Shown here: in pieces, positions 11,700-21,851 of the stretch
How the letters are laid out: each line of letters starts with the position of its first letter
How positions within the stretch are numbered: position 1 is the first letter of the stretch
DNA from: Terana coerulea
Lineage: Eukaryota; Basidiomycota; Agaricomycetes; Polyporales; Phanerochaetaceae
Direction of reading: 5' to 3'
Length of the DNA stretch: 64,000 nucleotides
Assembly (NCBI GenBank): GCA_024811115.1
Contig: JAKOGH010000645.1
Coordinates: 434,001-498,000 of the forward strand
Position numbers and translations under genes: made by a program
The notes under the pieces: generated by a model
What the model was told of the DNA's origin: nothing
What the model saw: only the letters and a program-made list of their open reading frames with translations
Databases searched by the model: none

Positions 11700-12354
11700 T
11701 CCCGAAACGGCACTTCCCACAGGCTGCCGTTGAAATGCGTCCTCCGCAGTGCCTCGCGGGCACCAGCCAATACACTCCCAGCGCGTTTGCATGACGAAGG
11801 TCAATTTCGGCGTACTGCCCGTTCATATCACTGGTTTCGCTGCCGCGAATAGGCAGCTGACTTGGTATCTCCGCATGTCAAGATTCAGCATGTCGTGCAG
11901 CTGGAAGTGTAGGTTCGCCATCTTGAGCGTCGAGTTTCGTGTGCGAGGCTGCCGCGTGCGTGATAGAGTGGAGTTTTTTAGATCCAACTCTCCACAAAAT
12001 ATCGAATAGGCTGGGATACTGTTGAGCTTTTGCGCGCCCTCGAGGCTCTCTGGCCGAATTACGAGAGGTTTCCTGACATGCTGTTACCTCCGACCAGCCC
12101 AGTATTTGCAGCTCCATGGAGCCCGCTCCTTCAAAACCGCACGTGAGACAGACAAGCTTCCAATTTGAAGATGGTATCCCTACTTACCGTTGCCACAACG
12201 TCGTGCGTAACGCGTTGGTAACGCATTGAAGAGGGTTCGAGCGCGTTTGTACATTGGATATATACCTGCAATCGGGGTGAGCGACACGAGCCGCTAACAA
12301 AGAGGAAAACAAGACGGCGTTCTCACATCTTTCTATATAGTGATCTTTGACCGT
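11700..12354. other. Intergenic, nothing recognised
   Basis: Upstream flank of the hydrophobin. Open frames here (for example 11878-12117 minus) have no supporting motif. Confidence 0.4.
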
Positions 12355-12480
12355 CAACGCGTCCGTTAGAGTCAAACTTATAAGTTATGAGGACACGCTG
12401 TCGGTCGCGCTCATCTGCTGACAAAGCAGTAGTCACGTGGAATGTAACAATGATGTCACCTTGCCGCTCGGCGCTCGCTG
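12355..12480 (-). pseudogene. Unrecognised coding-like fragment, copy 2
   Basis: Reads GDIIVTFHVTTALSADERDR and then YKFDSNGRVDG on the minus strand, closely matching the fragment at 8753-9110. It retains residues (ITYK) between RQRVL and FDSNGRV where copy 1 has a break, so it shows the likely ancestral frame. It is cut off on both sides and lies about 30 nt from the inverted-repeat element at 12517. Confidence 0.5.
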
Positions 12481-12516
12481 CTCAATCAGAAGAAACTGAC
12501 TTTACCATTGCAATTT

Positions 12517-13205
12517 GCGGATAATTCTAATTGGAAACCCTGGTTTCCGCGGGTTTCTCCGTGATCCGAAGAAATCCTACCAAATCGGGAAAGGGGCGGG
12601 CAGCTCCCATCAATAGGCGCCGCAACGCGTCGGCCAGCACTAAGCCGAGTTGCCCGTTCATCGCCATCTTACTTGCTGTAGACATGCTATGAAATTTGAT
12701 TAAATCTATTGAGATTACAATATGCATCAAACATTATCAGGCCATGTCCATCTGGGCTTTTAACGCTGTTAGCAATCCTGTTAGCAATCCGAGCAGCTCT
12801 GAAATAGTACCCATAACACAGTATTGTATGTACACAATGGAACAGCAAATGAGAAGTATCATTGTACATATAAAGTAAAGTAGACTTCAGAGTATAAAGT
12901 GTCAGATGACTACACAGTAAAAGATCCTCTGACAAGCTTTCAATACCATCTCAGCTTGCACTCGCTTTGTAACACTGGTTTGCACCTTATGATCAGTCTT
13001 AATAGGGGATATATTCTTGTTCCATGAAGCTCATAAGAATTTACAATGATAATTGGCACAGTTCTCATTCAGACAGCGGAAAATGAGCTACCTGCGTCTA
13101 CCAGCGCTCACAATCCAGCGTCCTGCTCATTTCCCAATTTAGGAGGGTTTCTGCGGATCACGGAGAAACCCGCGGAAGCCAGGGTTTCCAATTAGAATTA
13201 TCCGC
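12517..13205. mobile_element. Non-autonomous DNA transposon (MITE-like), 84-bp TIRs
   Basis: Terminal inverted repeats at 12517-12600 and about 13122-13205 match over some 84 bp with only a few differences; both begin GCGGATAATTCTAATTGG when read inward. The interior is A+T-rich with no transposase frame. AATTT occurs just outside each end (12512-12516 and 13206-13210) and could be a 5-bp target duplication, although GCAATTT with its inverse AAATTGC could equally be part of a longer terminal palindrome. The superfamily is not assigned. Confidence 0.85.
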
Positions 13206-13210
13206 AATTT

Positions 13211-15179
13211 GCCAGAGCTTGTTCGCTGTGGACCGTGGTCCAATACTTACTGACTGGTACTGCGGCACCCAGTTTCCCTGCTATCACTTCGAATTCGACA
13301 CGTTGAACTTCATCAACAGCTCTATCGTTTTTATCACTAGCTGTGGGCTTAAATAAAAGCAACGCAGTAAGTCTACAGCCCCACTGGCAATCCTAGTTGC
13401 CAACCGCGCCGTATCTACATCTTCAAACTGATGGGAAGATGTAACCGATAAGCGCTTTCTCGAATCTTAAACTTCAACAACACCTTCTACATCGAGAAAA
13501 ACCCCAAAATTTCCCACAACCTTGTACAGCGTCTGGAATACGTGCATGTGTCTCCTGAGTGGTAGAATCGTCTTGTAATCGGTGAAATTGGCACAAGGCG
13601 TCCAATCTCCGTAGTCGCCCGGGATCGTTTGTATACACTTGTAATACTCTTGCAATCAGCATGCAAGTGAGTTAGGAGCTGGTTCCAAGTTGACAGACCA
13701 TACTACCGCTTGTAGCCCGAGCAATTTTTGTGAGCTTGTGGATTATTCTCAGCTCTGCGCGCTATATCATTCTGAATTGCTTACATTGCTTCACACTTTT
13801 TTCTTATTGTGTTTTTATGCAATAATATAATTATTAACATTGGTCAATTATTTAACTATGCTTTATGTGTAAACACGTCTCAGGGCGTTCGCGCGCCGTA
13901 CAAATACTCTAGGCATAAGCTAGCTACTAGTTCGCACGTCTGCCGAGACCCTGAGTGGGATTGGTAAGCTGAGACAAGAGACAAGGCATCTGAGCTCACC
14001 TTGTGAAATGCCAAGATGCCCTGACTGTATTCGCATTGTTGACTATCATCGTTGAAGGCCCTCCCTTTCCTCTCCTCATGTTCCAGTCCTATCAGGTATT
14101 CATCTGACAGTTGACTGTCAGTAGCCAGACAGAGTATGAGACACAAATACATACTTATCTTGGTTGTCCTTGTAGTAGGGTGAGGACTGGAGCAGGATCT
14201 AAAGTGTTTGTAGCATATCAGCACAGGCATCTGAGCTTTGCGCATGGTCAGAACTTACGAGTGGGTGTGCAGAATCGCAGAGTTGCACATGCCTTATATG
14301 CACATGCAGCCAGCTGTTGAGTCAGCACGACCGCAACAACACTGACTACGGACTGACCTGCAATCTGAGACGTTGTGCCCTAGCTGTGCTCCACCCTGAA
14401 GCGTTACCCTATGTGACAGCGGCGTCGCGCCCTGCATGCCGTAGGGACCCCGGCAATGACAAATTCTAGTCATACTCCGAGCTCCTGTTGTGGACCGTCC
14501 ATGTGAGATTCAGATCGCGGCGCTTCAACAGTGGTGTAAGCCTTCATAAGGATTCCCGTACTGTATCCCGGTGCTGGCGAGCGCAGAGGCGGGCGAGGTC
14601 GGGGGATATTTCTACGGCGCCAAAGACAAAGAGTGTGATGTCAAACAATATTGCTAAGAAACCGTGTACTCACCGTTCGAGCTATAGGTACTTTTTGTAG
14701 TGCCTTCAAGTTTCGTTAGAGCAGGCAAAAAGACTGTAACTTACTGAATGTAGGTTGACTAGGACGGCATTCAGGTTGGGCTGAGGTACTCACCAGAGTT
14801 TCTGTCAGCCGCCGGCGCCGGACGTGAGAAATGATAAAAATGGGTGCTGAAAGAGTTCCAGCCTTTCATGAGAAAGACGCAAACAGGTTGTAACTCACCA
14901 TAACTCCTTCAGCAATGTTACAAGTGGTAGAATCGGTCCAAGGAGTAGAATCCGTGCAAGCGTCTTACGGGCTGATCGGAAGCCTCTCCGAATACGGAAA
15001 TTGAGCGTCTAACTTGCAAACTGGCGTAATCGGTAGGAGCCGCCGGGATTCCTTTCGATGTAGCTGTGGGCCGAAAGGAGTCCTGTAAGTCTATGCCTCC
15101 GCTGGGTATACTCAAATGGTTGGGACTAACGTGCAGCTCGATTGCTCCAACTCCGTAGATTTTGACAGTGCCATTTAGC
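13211..15179. other. Gene-poor region, nothing recognised
   Basis: About 2 kb of A+T-richer sequence with short open frames only. No family motif, array or RNA gene was found. The last ~150 nt correspond to the 5' flank of F-box copy 2. Confidence 0.4.
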
Positions 15180-16546
15180 ATTGTCTTAGAACTAGCCGCC
15201 ATCCCTGAGCTCATCGATGCGATCCTCGAAGGACTACATCCCCAAGACGAGGACCTAGAGACCTTCATTCCCACAGCCTTTCACTCGAAAACGGATATCT
15301 CCTCGTGTACGCTGGTTTGCACAGCTTGGAGACCTATTGCACAACACCACCTCTTCCGCAACATCACATATTCATTCCGACGACCACCAGAGAATGGCAG
15401 CACCGCCGAGTGGGACGCCATACCGTGCAGCGAGGCAGGTCGGTGGGGCAAGAAATTTGGCGAACGGGCGCCGACACCGTACAAAACCCTCGCAATGTTT
15501 GTCGACTTCCTCGAACGCTCAGGCGTAGGACATTTAGTTCGCGTCCTCAAGCTGGTGTGCCGAGCAGTCAATTGGGAGGCTGGGTTTCCCAAGTGGGAAC
15601 CGAAGCTGTTACACCGAGGACCGAATTGAACCCCGACTCTTCACTGCTCTCCTGGCGCAGCTTCCTCAGCTGCGTATACTCAGGACGTGGGATGTCATCC
15701 CTGCGTGTCCACTCCCCAACGACTGCTTGTTATCCCGCCCCTTATTGGAGTTGAATATCGGCTGCCACACTGTAGGATTAACAGCTCCCGAAGTCCCACT
15801 CCTCGCTGGAAACTTTGCGCGACTCGATGCTCTTCGCTTAACCTCCGCTCTCCTCTCCGCACGACCCATCGAATGGGGATTTGGAGAATTAGCCCCAGAT
15901 CTTTCTGTGTTATCTAGCCTGAAGATCAGAGCGCTGCATCTCCATCCAGCAGTGAATCATTCACAAGTCTATGATAATCTGGCAAAGTCTCCCTCCATCC
16001 ACGCACTGGAGTCACTCACATTTGAGTGGATGCCCATGGCGGGATCGAACCTTGTATTTGTCAGTGCACTGGAGGCTTTTGTCAGCGTGGTGGGACCTAC
16101 TCTCAAGAAGGTTTCTATTCGACTCGCCTACTCTTTCAATCCCAGTAAGTCACTCTGGGACACAGATTGTGGCCCCTTGCGCAAAGCTAACGCTGTTCCA
16201 AGTATTAGATCTGTCGGCTTGTACCTCGCTCAGGAGCTTAAGACTTCGCATTCCCCTACACGCCTGGAACGAACAGCAGGAGGAGATTCTGGATACAGCT
16301 GCAGGATATGTGGCAGAGCTCAACGGCTCGCGAGCACCACTAGAGACGGTTCTGTTCGAGATGGACTTCTTCACCAGGATCACAGACGCGTACAACATCC
16401 GCCCAGATACGACGTCGTGGGTTGAACATGCCACGTTGCGGAAGGAGCTGGTGGCCGTCCTCGATCGCTGTCCTAATTGCTCGATAAACTTCGTCTTTGA
16501 TTCGAGGATTGTGATCGACACTGCAGCGGACCCTCGAGACGTGCAT

Positions 16547-18334
16547 CAGGGAAAACCTCCCAAGCTAATTAGGTCTAAATTAGGTCTATTTTACCTATAC
16601 TTCCTATTGCGGGTTATACCAGTTATCAGATCACTAAACTTTGACTAATTCTCACCTCATGTACTCACGTAGCTATTTCACCTACTCCGCAGCTATTAGA
16701 GCTTAATAAAATTTTGCGACTATCCATGGAAGTGTAATAAATTCATGATAATGTAAGAACACGGCTACATGGAAGATGGAATAACATTGCTTACTGAATG
16801 TTGCAGATGCCCTTTGCTAGAATTTGGCTCGTGAGTTGGCGCTTCGGCAAATGCCGGATTACCTCATCAGCTCCACTGCGCAGCGAAGAGTCGCAAGACT
16901 TCGCAGAGGTTTTCTCTGTCTCCTACCACCACCATGTGTTTGAGTACACACAGCCCGAAAGCGCACTCCTCTTATCTGTTGGCAACGCGCGACTTCGTCC
17001 TCATGCCGTAGGGCTTCACTGCACAGTGAGACAGCAAAAGCACGACACAGGTGAGTGACACACTCTACGACTGCGGCATGGTGTGCGGGATCGGTCAGCG
17101 TGTATAGCTGAGAGAAAGCGCCGCATGACAAAGCCTCTCATGCCGCGCACCTCACGTCTACGCAGGCCAACCTTGAACACACCGGGGCCGCCTCGGGCGC
17201 CGCGTCCCTTGTGAAGCTGCTCCTCACGCTGCAGCACGCCGCCGTTCCGCCCTTGATCTCCCTCTGCATGCTCAACCCACGCATCTGGCCCTGCACGAGG
17301 ACGGCACCGTCGTCGATACCGCCAATGCGCTGTGGGAGAGAGCCAAGCGATGGGGCAAGACAGATGGCGCTGCTGAATAGCTTTGGCGCGGCGGTGAACA
17401 ACACGGCGGTGTTGCTTGAGGAGGCGGCCAACCTTCCGCAGCGCGGCCGGGGAGGCGGCCGGGCGCGCCGGGTTCATTGCGCCCCTCTCCAACCTGCCTC
17501 TGTCCCCGCGCGTCCTCGCCGACGCGGCGTACACCGCGACCGCACCGCGCAGGCCTTATGGCTGATAAGTGCGCGCCACATCCGGCGGGCATGCTTGCCA
17601 TGTGGATGTCGCTCACTGAGCTCTAGCAGCACCTCGTGCGGGACGTCTCGTACGCCGCGCTCTCCGTCGCATGCTACTGTAAGTGTGTATCCGCTTTGCA
17701 TGAGTGATGCATGGATGCTGACATAGGACCGCAGCTGCGAAGATGGCGTCGTCGCGGGCACGCTCGACGCGCTGCAGGGCGAGCTCAAGGCCGGCAGCCG
17801 CAAGTGCGTGCGCGTGAACGTCCCGTACGCCTACCACATCGCCGCCATGGCAGCTTGCGCGGCGGGGCTTCTCGGGCGTCCTGGGCGACATCGACGCGGA
17901 GGACGAGGGCGAGCAGACGAAGGGGAAGGACTTTATGGCGTATTAGACTGTGTTGTCTGTGCTTGAAGCTGCGCTTGCGCGCATGCTGATCGCGTGGGGC
18001 TTGAACTTGAAGCCTGACGTGGTCATGGGGCACAGGTGCGCTTCATTTCGCTGGGATTTAATAACTATTGTAGCATAGTCAGTGTCTTGTGCTGTTGGAA
18101 TCACACCGTTTTTAAATCACTTTCGTGTTGGAAGGACTGAACTACAGAACGCAGCGGCACAAAGACCCCTAAATAACGAATAATAGGTGCTATTTCACGG
18201 TAAAATAGGGCTAAATAACTGCAGACCCGATGGCAACCTTACTACTGGGCCCTAAATTACCTATTTCACTATTTTCCCCAAATAGGGTCAAATAGTCCTA
18301 TTTAAAGGCTAATTAGGTAAGGAGGTTTTTCCTG
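16547..18334. mobile_element. hAT-like non-autonomous element carrying captured gene fragments
   Basis: Both ends are inverted repeats that start CAGG(G/A)AAAACCTCC and stay similar for about 48 bp (left 16547-16594, right 18287-18334). Flanks are ACGTGCAT (16539-16546) and ATGTGGAT (18335-18342), matching at 6 of 8 positions, as expected for an aged 8-bp target duplication. Several AAATAGG/CCTATTT motifs lie just inside each end, especially 18175-18310. CAGGG-type ends plus 8-bp duplications are hAT features. No transposase is present; instead the interior holds polyketide-synthase-like sequence. Confidence 0.8.
17163..17870 (+). pseudogene. Captured polyketide synthase fragments (KS end, linker, AT)
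   Basis: Plus-strand pieces read as a fungal PKS in the correct order. LEHTGAASGAASLVKLLLTL with LQHAAVPPLISL is the region around the second KS active-site histidine; LLNSFGAAVNNTAVLLEEA is the KS C-terminus; VLADAAYTATAPRRPYG is the linker (YTATARR motif). After a gap come DGVVAGTLDALQGELKAGSR and VRVNVPYAYHIAAM, the AT region ending in the PFAYHS-type motif. Frames shift between pieces and stops intervene (for example near 17375), so it encodes no working enzyme. Intron-like segments are retained (GTGAGT at about 17051 to CGCAG before 17166, and GTAAGT at about 17680), so genomic DNA rather than mRNA was captured. Confidence 0.75.
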
Positions 18335-18545
18335 ATGTGGATTCTGCCTTAGAGACCCTCGTGGAACGGTTGTTTCCTATCATCCAGGAGGGAAAGGGGC
18401 TATCTTATACTTGGCGGCATCATACGGAGTCTTCTGAGCGACTGTTCGTGTAGGATCTGGCGAAAGGGTAGCCGGTAGAGTACTACTTTTAGCTGTACTT
18501 CAAACTTATTATCCCAGCGCGAGCTCGCAGTTAGCCTGCCACATA

Positions 18546-18724
18546 CAGGGATGACCCACTCAACCAAACGTACCCCTCAACCTCACCGCAGCAAGCGCCC
18601 TACGCCCTCGACATTGGCGCTGCTCCGGCGTCATCAGACTCATCACCCCACCTGCGGCTGTTGGGCGTAGGGCGCTTACTGGCGTGAGGTTGAGGGGTAC
18701 CTGAGGTTGAGTGGGTCATCCCTG
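18546..18724. mobile_element. 179-bp foldback MITE
   Basis: Almost the whole element is an inverted repeat. The left arm (18546 to about 18608) and the right arm (about 18664 to 18724) share CAGGGATGACCCACTCAACC, GTACCCCTCAACCTCA and AAGCGCCCTACGCCC around a ~50-nt loop. TA lies at both borders (18544-18545, 18725-18726), a possible TA target duplication. It has no coding capacity. Confidence 0.88.
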
Positions 18725-18912
18725 TAGGCTAGTTGTAACTTGTCGCTCAGACTCGCTCTATCGGCCCCATTATTCTGAATCTTTGACTAACGGCCGGCAT
18801 CGCCGAGTGCGAGAGCCGATAACGCACCGTTTTCAATTACTGCGTGCACATAATGGATGCATTGGTAGCGAACGCTGTAGCTGCAAGCTGGAGAGACGGC
18901 CATACTCGACAT

Positions 18913-21366
18913 CTAGCAAAGGTTGTCGGCTACCTGTGTGATTAGCTTCCTCACTGCCGGCGCCCTCACGCCCTCCGCGCCGCATCCGCCCTTCTCCAGC
19001 TTCGCCTTGAGCGTCTCCTTGGCCTGCAGAACCTCAAGCAGTGGGCCCAGCTGAGATTCATACGCCGGTGAGAAGCGCAGGAGGAATGCAAGACACGCGG
19101 TCAGCCGATGCACTACACACAGGCCCATCAGCACCGAACTATCGAGGAACGCACGAGAGCGCACGTACCGATCTCCTCGTTCTGCACCTCGTTCTGCAGT
19201 GCCTCGAGCACCGCACTCACGACCTCGACCTCCCACTCCCCATCGTCCTCCGACGCCGCGAACGGCCCGTAGTTCCGCCGCACCTGCGCCAAGCGCTCCT
19301 TCTGCACGCAGCCAGCGACGTTGAACGCGAGGCTCGCCGCCGCCGTGCGCACCGGCGCGTCCACATGCAGCAGGCACTGCACGAGCAGCGCCGTGAGGCT
19401 TCTGCGCTTACCCGCCGCGCTGAGAAGGTTGCCAGACAGCGCGGGCGCGGCGAATGCGTTCGCGAGGAGGCGGAGGAGTGTCAAGAGGTAGTTTCGCGCG
19501 CTGGCAGACTGAGCCGCGTCGCCCAGCGCGGATAGCGCCTTGAGCAGGAGAATCTGGATGGGATCTGATGTCCCGCCCGCTGCGGACGCGCAGTACGTGC
19601 TGACGGCGCCGTCGAGAAGGGCCAGCCGCCAAAGATCAACCAGAGGGAAGAGCTGGGCGGGCGGGAGCGAAGTTGTGAGCGTACGGGTAGCTGTCGCCCA
19701 GTTATTCAACATGGAGGGGGTAGCAGACGGTCCAGCCTTCGCATTCGGTGCAGAGGGAAACGCGCTTTGAGATAGGGGATAACTTCGCTGGCTAGAGTCT
19801 GCTTAATGGTGTTTGCAGAAGATACCGGGGAGTTCGCGCCGTCGATGAAGGAAGAGAGCTTGCTAAGGACTGTATCTAGGGCAGGTACTTGCGTGAACAA
19901 GATTGGGTCAGTAGAAAGGGCTTCCAGTGTAGTTATGGACTTCTTGGTATGAGGGTGTGCTGTGATCATTGGTTGAGTTGTTGGACGCGGGAGCGACAAG
20001 CTAAACGCACGAGGATAGGTCTCAAACAAGAGGAAGTTGACCTGGGACTGCAACTCCGCCCCATCTACACCTTTCATTTCGTGTGTCTGAAACAGCCAAA
20101 TTTTAGTGTGCGTTGGCAAGGTGTAGGATGAAGTGCAAACAAACCTTACTTCCATCCTTGAAGAATATAAATGTAGGAGTCACCCTGACACCATACTCCG
20201 CGCTGACAGCATGCCCCATCCCGGCTCCCAAGTCTACCTTCACAAAAGCAACACCACCTCCACCACCAACCCCGGCCGCCTGCGTCTTCTCATGCGCTAG
20301 CCTCTCGAACGTGGGCTCGATCATGCGACATGGCGCGCAAGTCTGGGAGGTGAAAAACGCGACAACGGCGCGATGCGTGTTCAGGATGTTGTGGAAGGAA
20401 GGAGGGTTTGTGCACATGTGAATGGGAGCGGCGGTAGTAGCTGTGGAGGAGGAAGAGGCGGCGTGCTGTGCAGATTGCGCAAGCGAGCTCGCCGTCGGTC
20501 GTCCATTGGCAGAGTAGGCCTGTGCGGCGACGGCCTGGAGCAGAGATGAGGCCAGAGCAGGGTTGGGGGATGCAGCGGCAGCAGCCGCCGCCGCTTGAGG
20601 GGAAGGCTGGACGGCTGGGGCGGCTGGGCCAGGCACAGGGCGGCGAAACATGGCGTCAATCGTGGGTCGAAGAGCAGCCCCAAACGGAGTTGATAGGAAG
20701 TCGGATGGAAGGTCTACAACGATAGTGCACTCCGTGAGAGGACGCGCGCAGCATATACGCTGATGGATGTACCTTTGATCCAAGAAGGAATAGACTGTCC
20801 CGTGAGGAAACCAACACAATCATTGGTAAATGAATTGCAGTTGAAATCTGGGGAGGTAATGAGTATCCAGTCATGTTACTGGAACTTGAGATGAGACCCA
20901 CATACCTAGAAGATGATACTGACCCTACTGCGTCAGTACATCTACGCACGCTCTCCTGGTCAGAGCACACCTTGTCCGCGGTATAATGGTCTCTCATCTC
21001 GGTCAGATATTCCTGGAATGTCTCTTCATCTATTTCAGTCTCGCCCATGTCCACTATTTGCAACGGCCGTCCATGCTGCATATATACGCTCTGATTCAGT
21101 TGTGAGGAACGGAAGACGGAAAGCGCACGTACATGAGACATTCCAGGACTTGTAGTCAGAATTCCTTGCCCATAAAAGATTTCTTTCCCAAATACTACAA
21201 CAGAGGTATGCCTACGCTTGACCACTGGTGAGCAAAGCGCATGCTTCAGTGCTACTGTGACTGCTCACCAAACACCATCTATTTGTCTCCCCGTAAGCTG
21301 GCGAGACATCTGCCTCGCGAGCCCGTTGCTGAGGTCGTATACATACAGTTGTACCTTGTTAGACAT
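18913..21366 (-). CDS. DeSI/PPPDE peptidase - thioredoxin - PUL domain fusion
   Basis: Three-domain protein. N-terminal PPPDE (DeSI-type) papain-like fold for removing SUMO/ubiquitin: YVYDLSNGLARQMSRQL, the catalytic-histidine motif WHTSVVVFGKEIFYGQGI, and the catalytic-cysteine motif DFNCNSFTNDCVGFLTGQSI. A thioredoxin-like domain follows an Ala/Pro linker (VVAFFTSQTCAPCRMIEP, with a CAPC active site; VRVTPTFIFFKDGSK). The C-terminus is a PUL domain (LFPLVDLWRLALLDG; ARNYLLTLLRLLANAF), known to bind Cdc48/p97 in Ufd3/PLAA/Lub1. Exons: 21366-21269, 21211-21133, 21075-20971, 20918-20906 (13 nt), 20847-20773, 20713-20145, 20086-20011, 19959-19169 and 19112-18913. One T seems to be missing from a run (plus strand 19758-19760), where ARFPSAPNAKAG should read through. 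This architecture suits ubiquitin/SUMO-linked protein quality control. Confidence 0.88.
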
Positions 21367-21851
21367 ATAAATGTAAATCAGAAGAGTGCAGGGTAGGGGT
21401 GAAGATGATGGAAGGAGGCAAGCAGTATCGAGCTGATGACGCGTTCGGCAATGCAGACGCGTCCGCATAGGCGCCTACTTCATGCAAGTAGATCCAAGAC
21501 TACAGACACGTTGGAACTTTCGCGAAGTCGATAATGATCCAGTAATCGCAGCGATCAGGCTAGTAATTCGCCACCTGCAGGTCGTTGGTAATCTTAGCCC
21601 AAGTAAATTATTTATGCACAGTGGCGTACGTATGGTAACGTGTGGTGGTAGAGTACATGCTCGATTGAGAAGATATTTAACAGCGTTACATTCCGTCATA
21701 GAATCGAGCTCATGCGATAATGTTCACAGGACCGACTGGAAAAACCTAGTCATTATAGAACTCTATCCTTCAAGGCAACGTCTAAATCACAGCATGCGAT
21801 GAAGGGGTATAGAAACGTTACGAAATGAGGGCGTCACCGGTGTAAAGCAGA
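21367..21851. other. Intergenic, nothing recognised
   Basis: About 480 nt between the start of the DeSI-Trx-PUL gene and the stop of the opsin-related gene, both on the minus strand. It must hold the DeSI-Trx-PUL promoter. No conserved frame or repeat was seen. Confidence 0.4.

Larger units (their letters stand above)
15180..18453 (+). pseudogene. F-box/LRR protein copy 2, split by a transposon
   Basis: Closely related to copies 1 and 3, but damaged. The start codon is ATT at 15180 where copy 3 has ATG. An extra T at 15609-15610 shifts the frame after VNWEAGFPKWEPKLL (it should continue YTEDRIEPRLFTALLAQLP). The body then resumes through DLSVLSSLKIRALHLHP and an intron near 16145, and exon 2 (LSACTSLRSLRLRIPLHAWN) runs to DPRDVH at about 16546. 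There a 1788-bp element is inserted, and the last 37 or so codons (VDSALETLVERLFPIIQEGK to SERLFV) are found intact at 18340-18453. Loss of start, frameshift and insertion together make it a convincing pseudogene. Confidence 0.85.

Noticed and set aside
12230..12250. GGGTTCGAGC resembling a tRNA B-box.
   Set aside because: No matching A-box or cloverleaf can be folded around it.
17211..18035. A resident polyketide synthase gene.
   Set aside because: Only KS-end, linker and AT pieces are present, with frame changes and stops, enclosed by inverted repeats and interrupting another gene.
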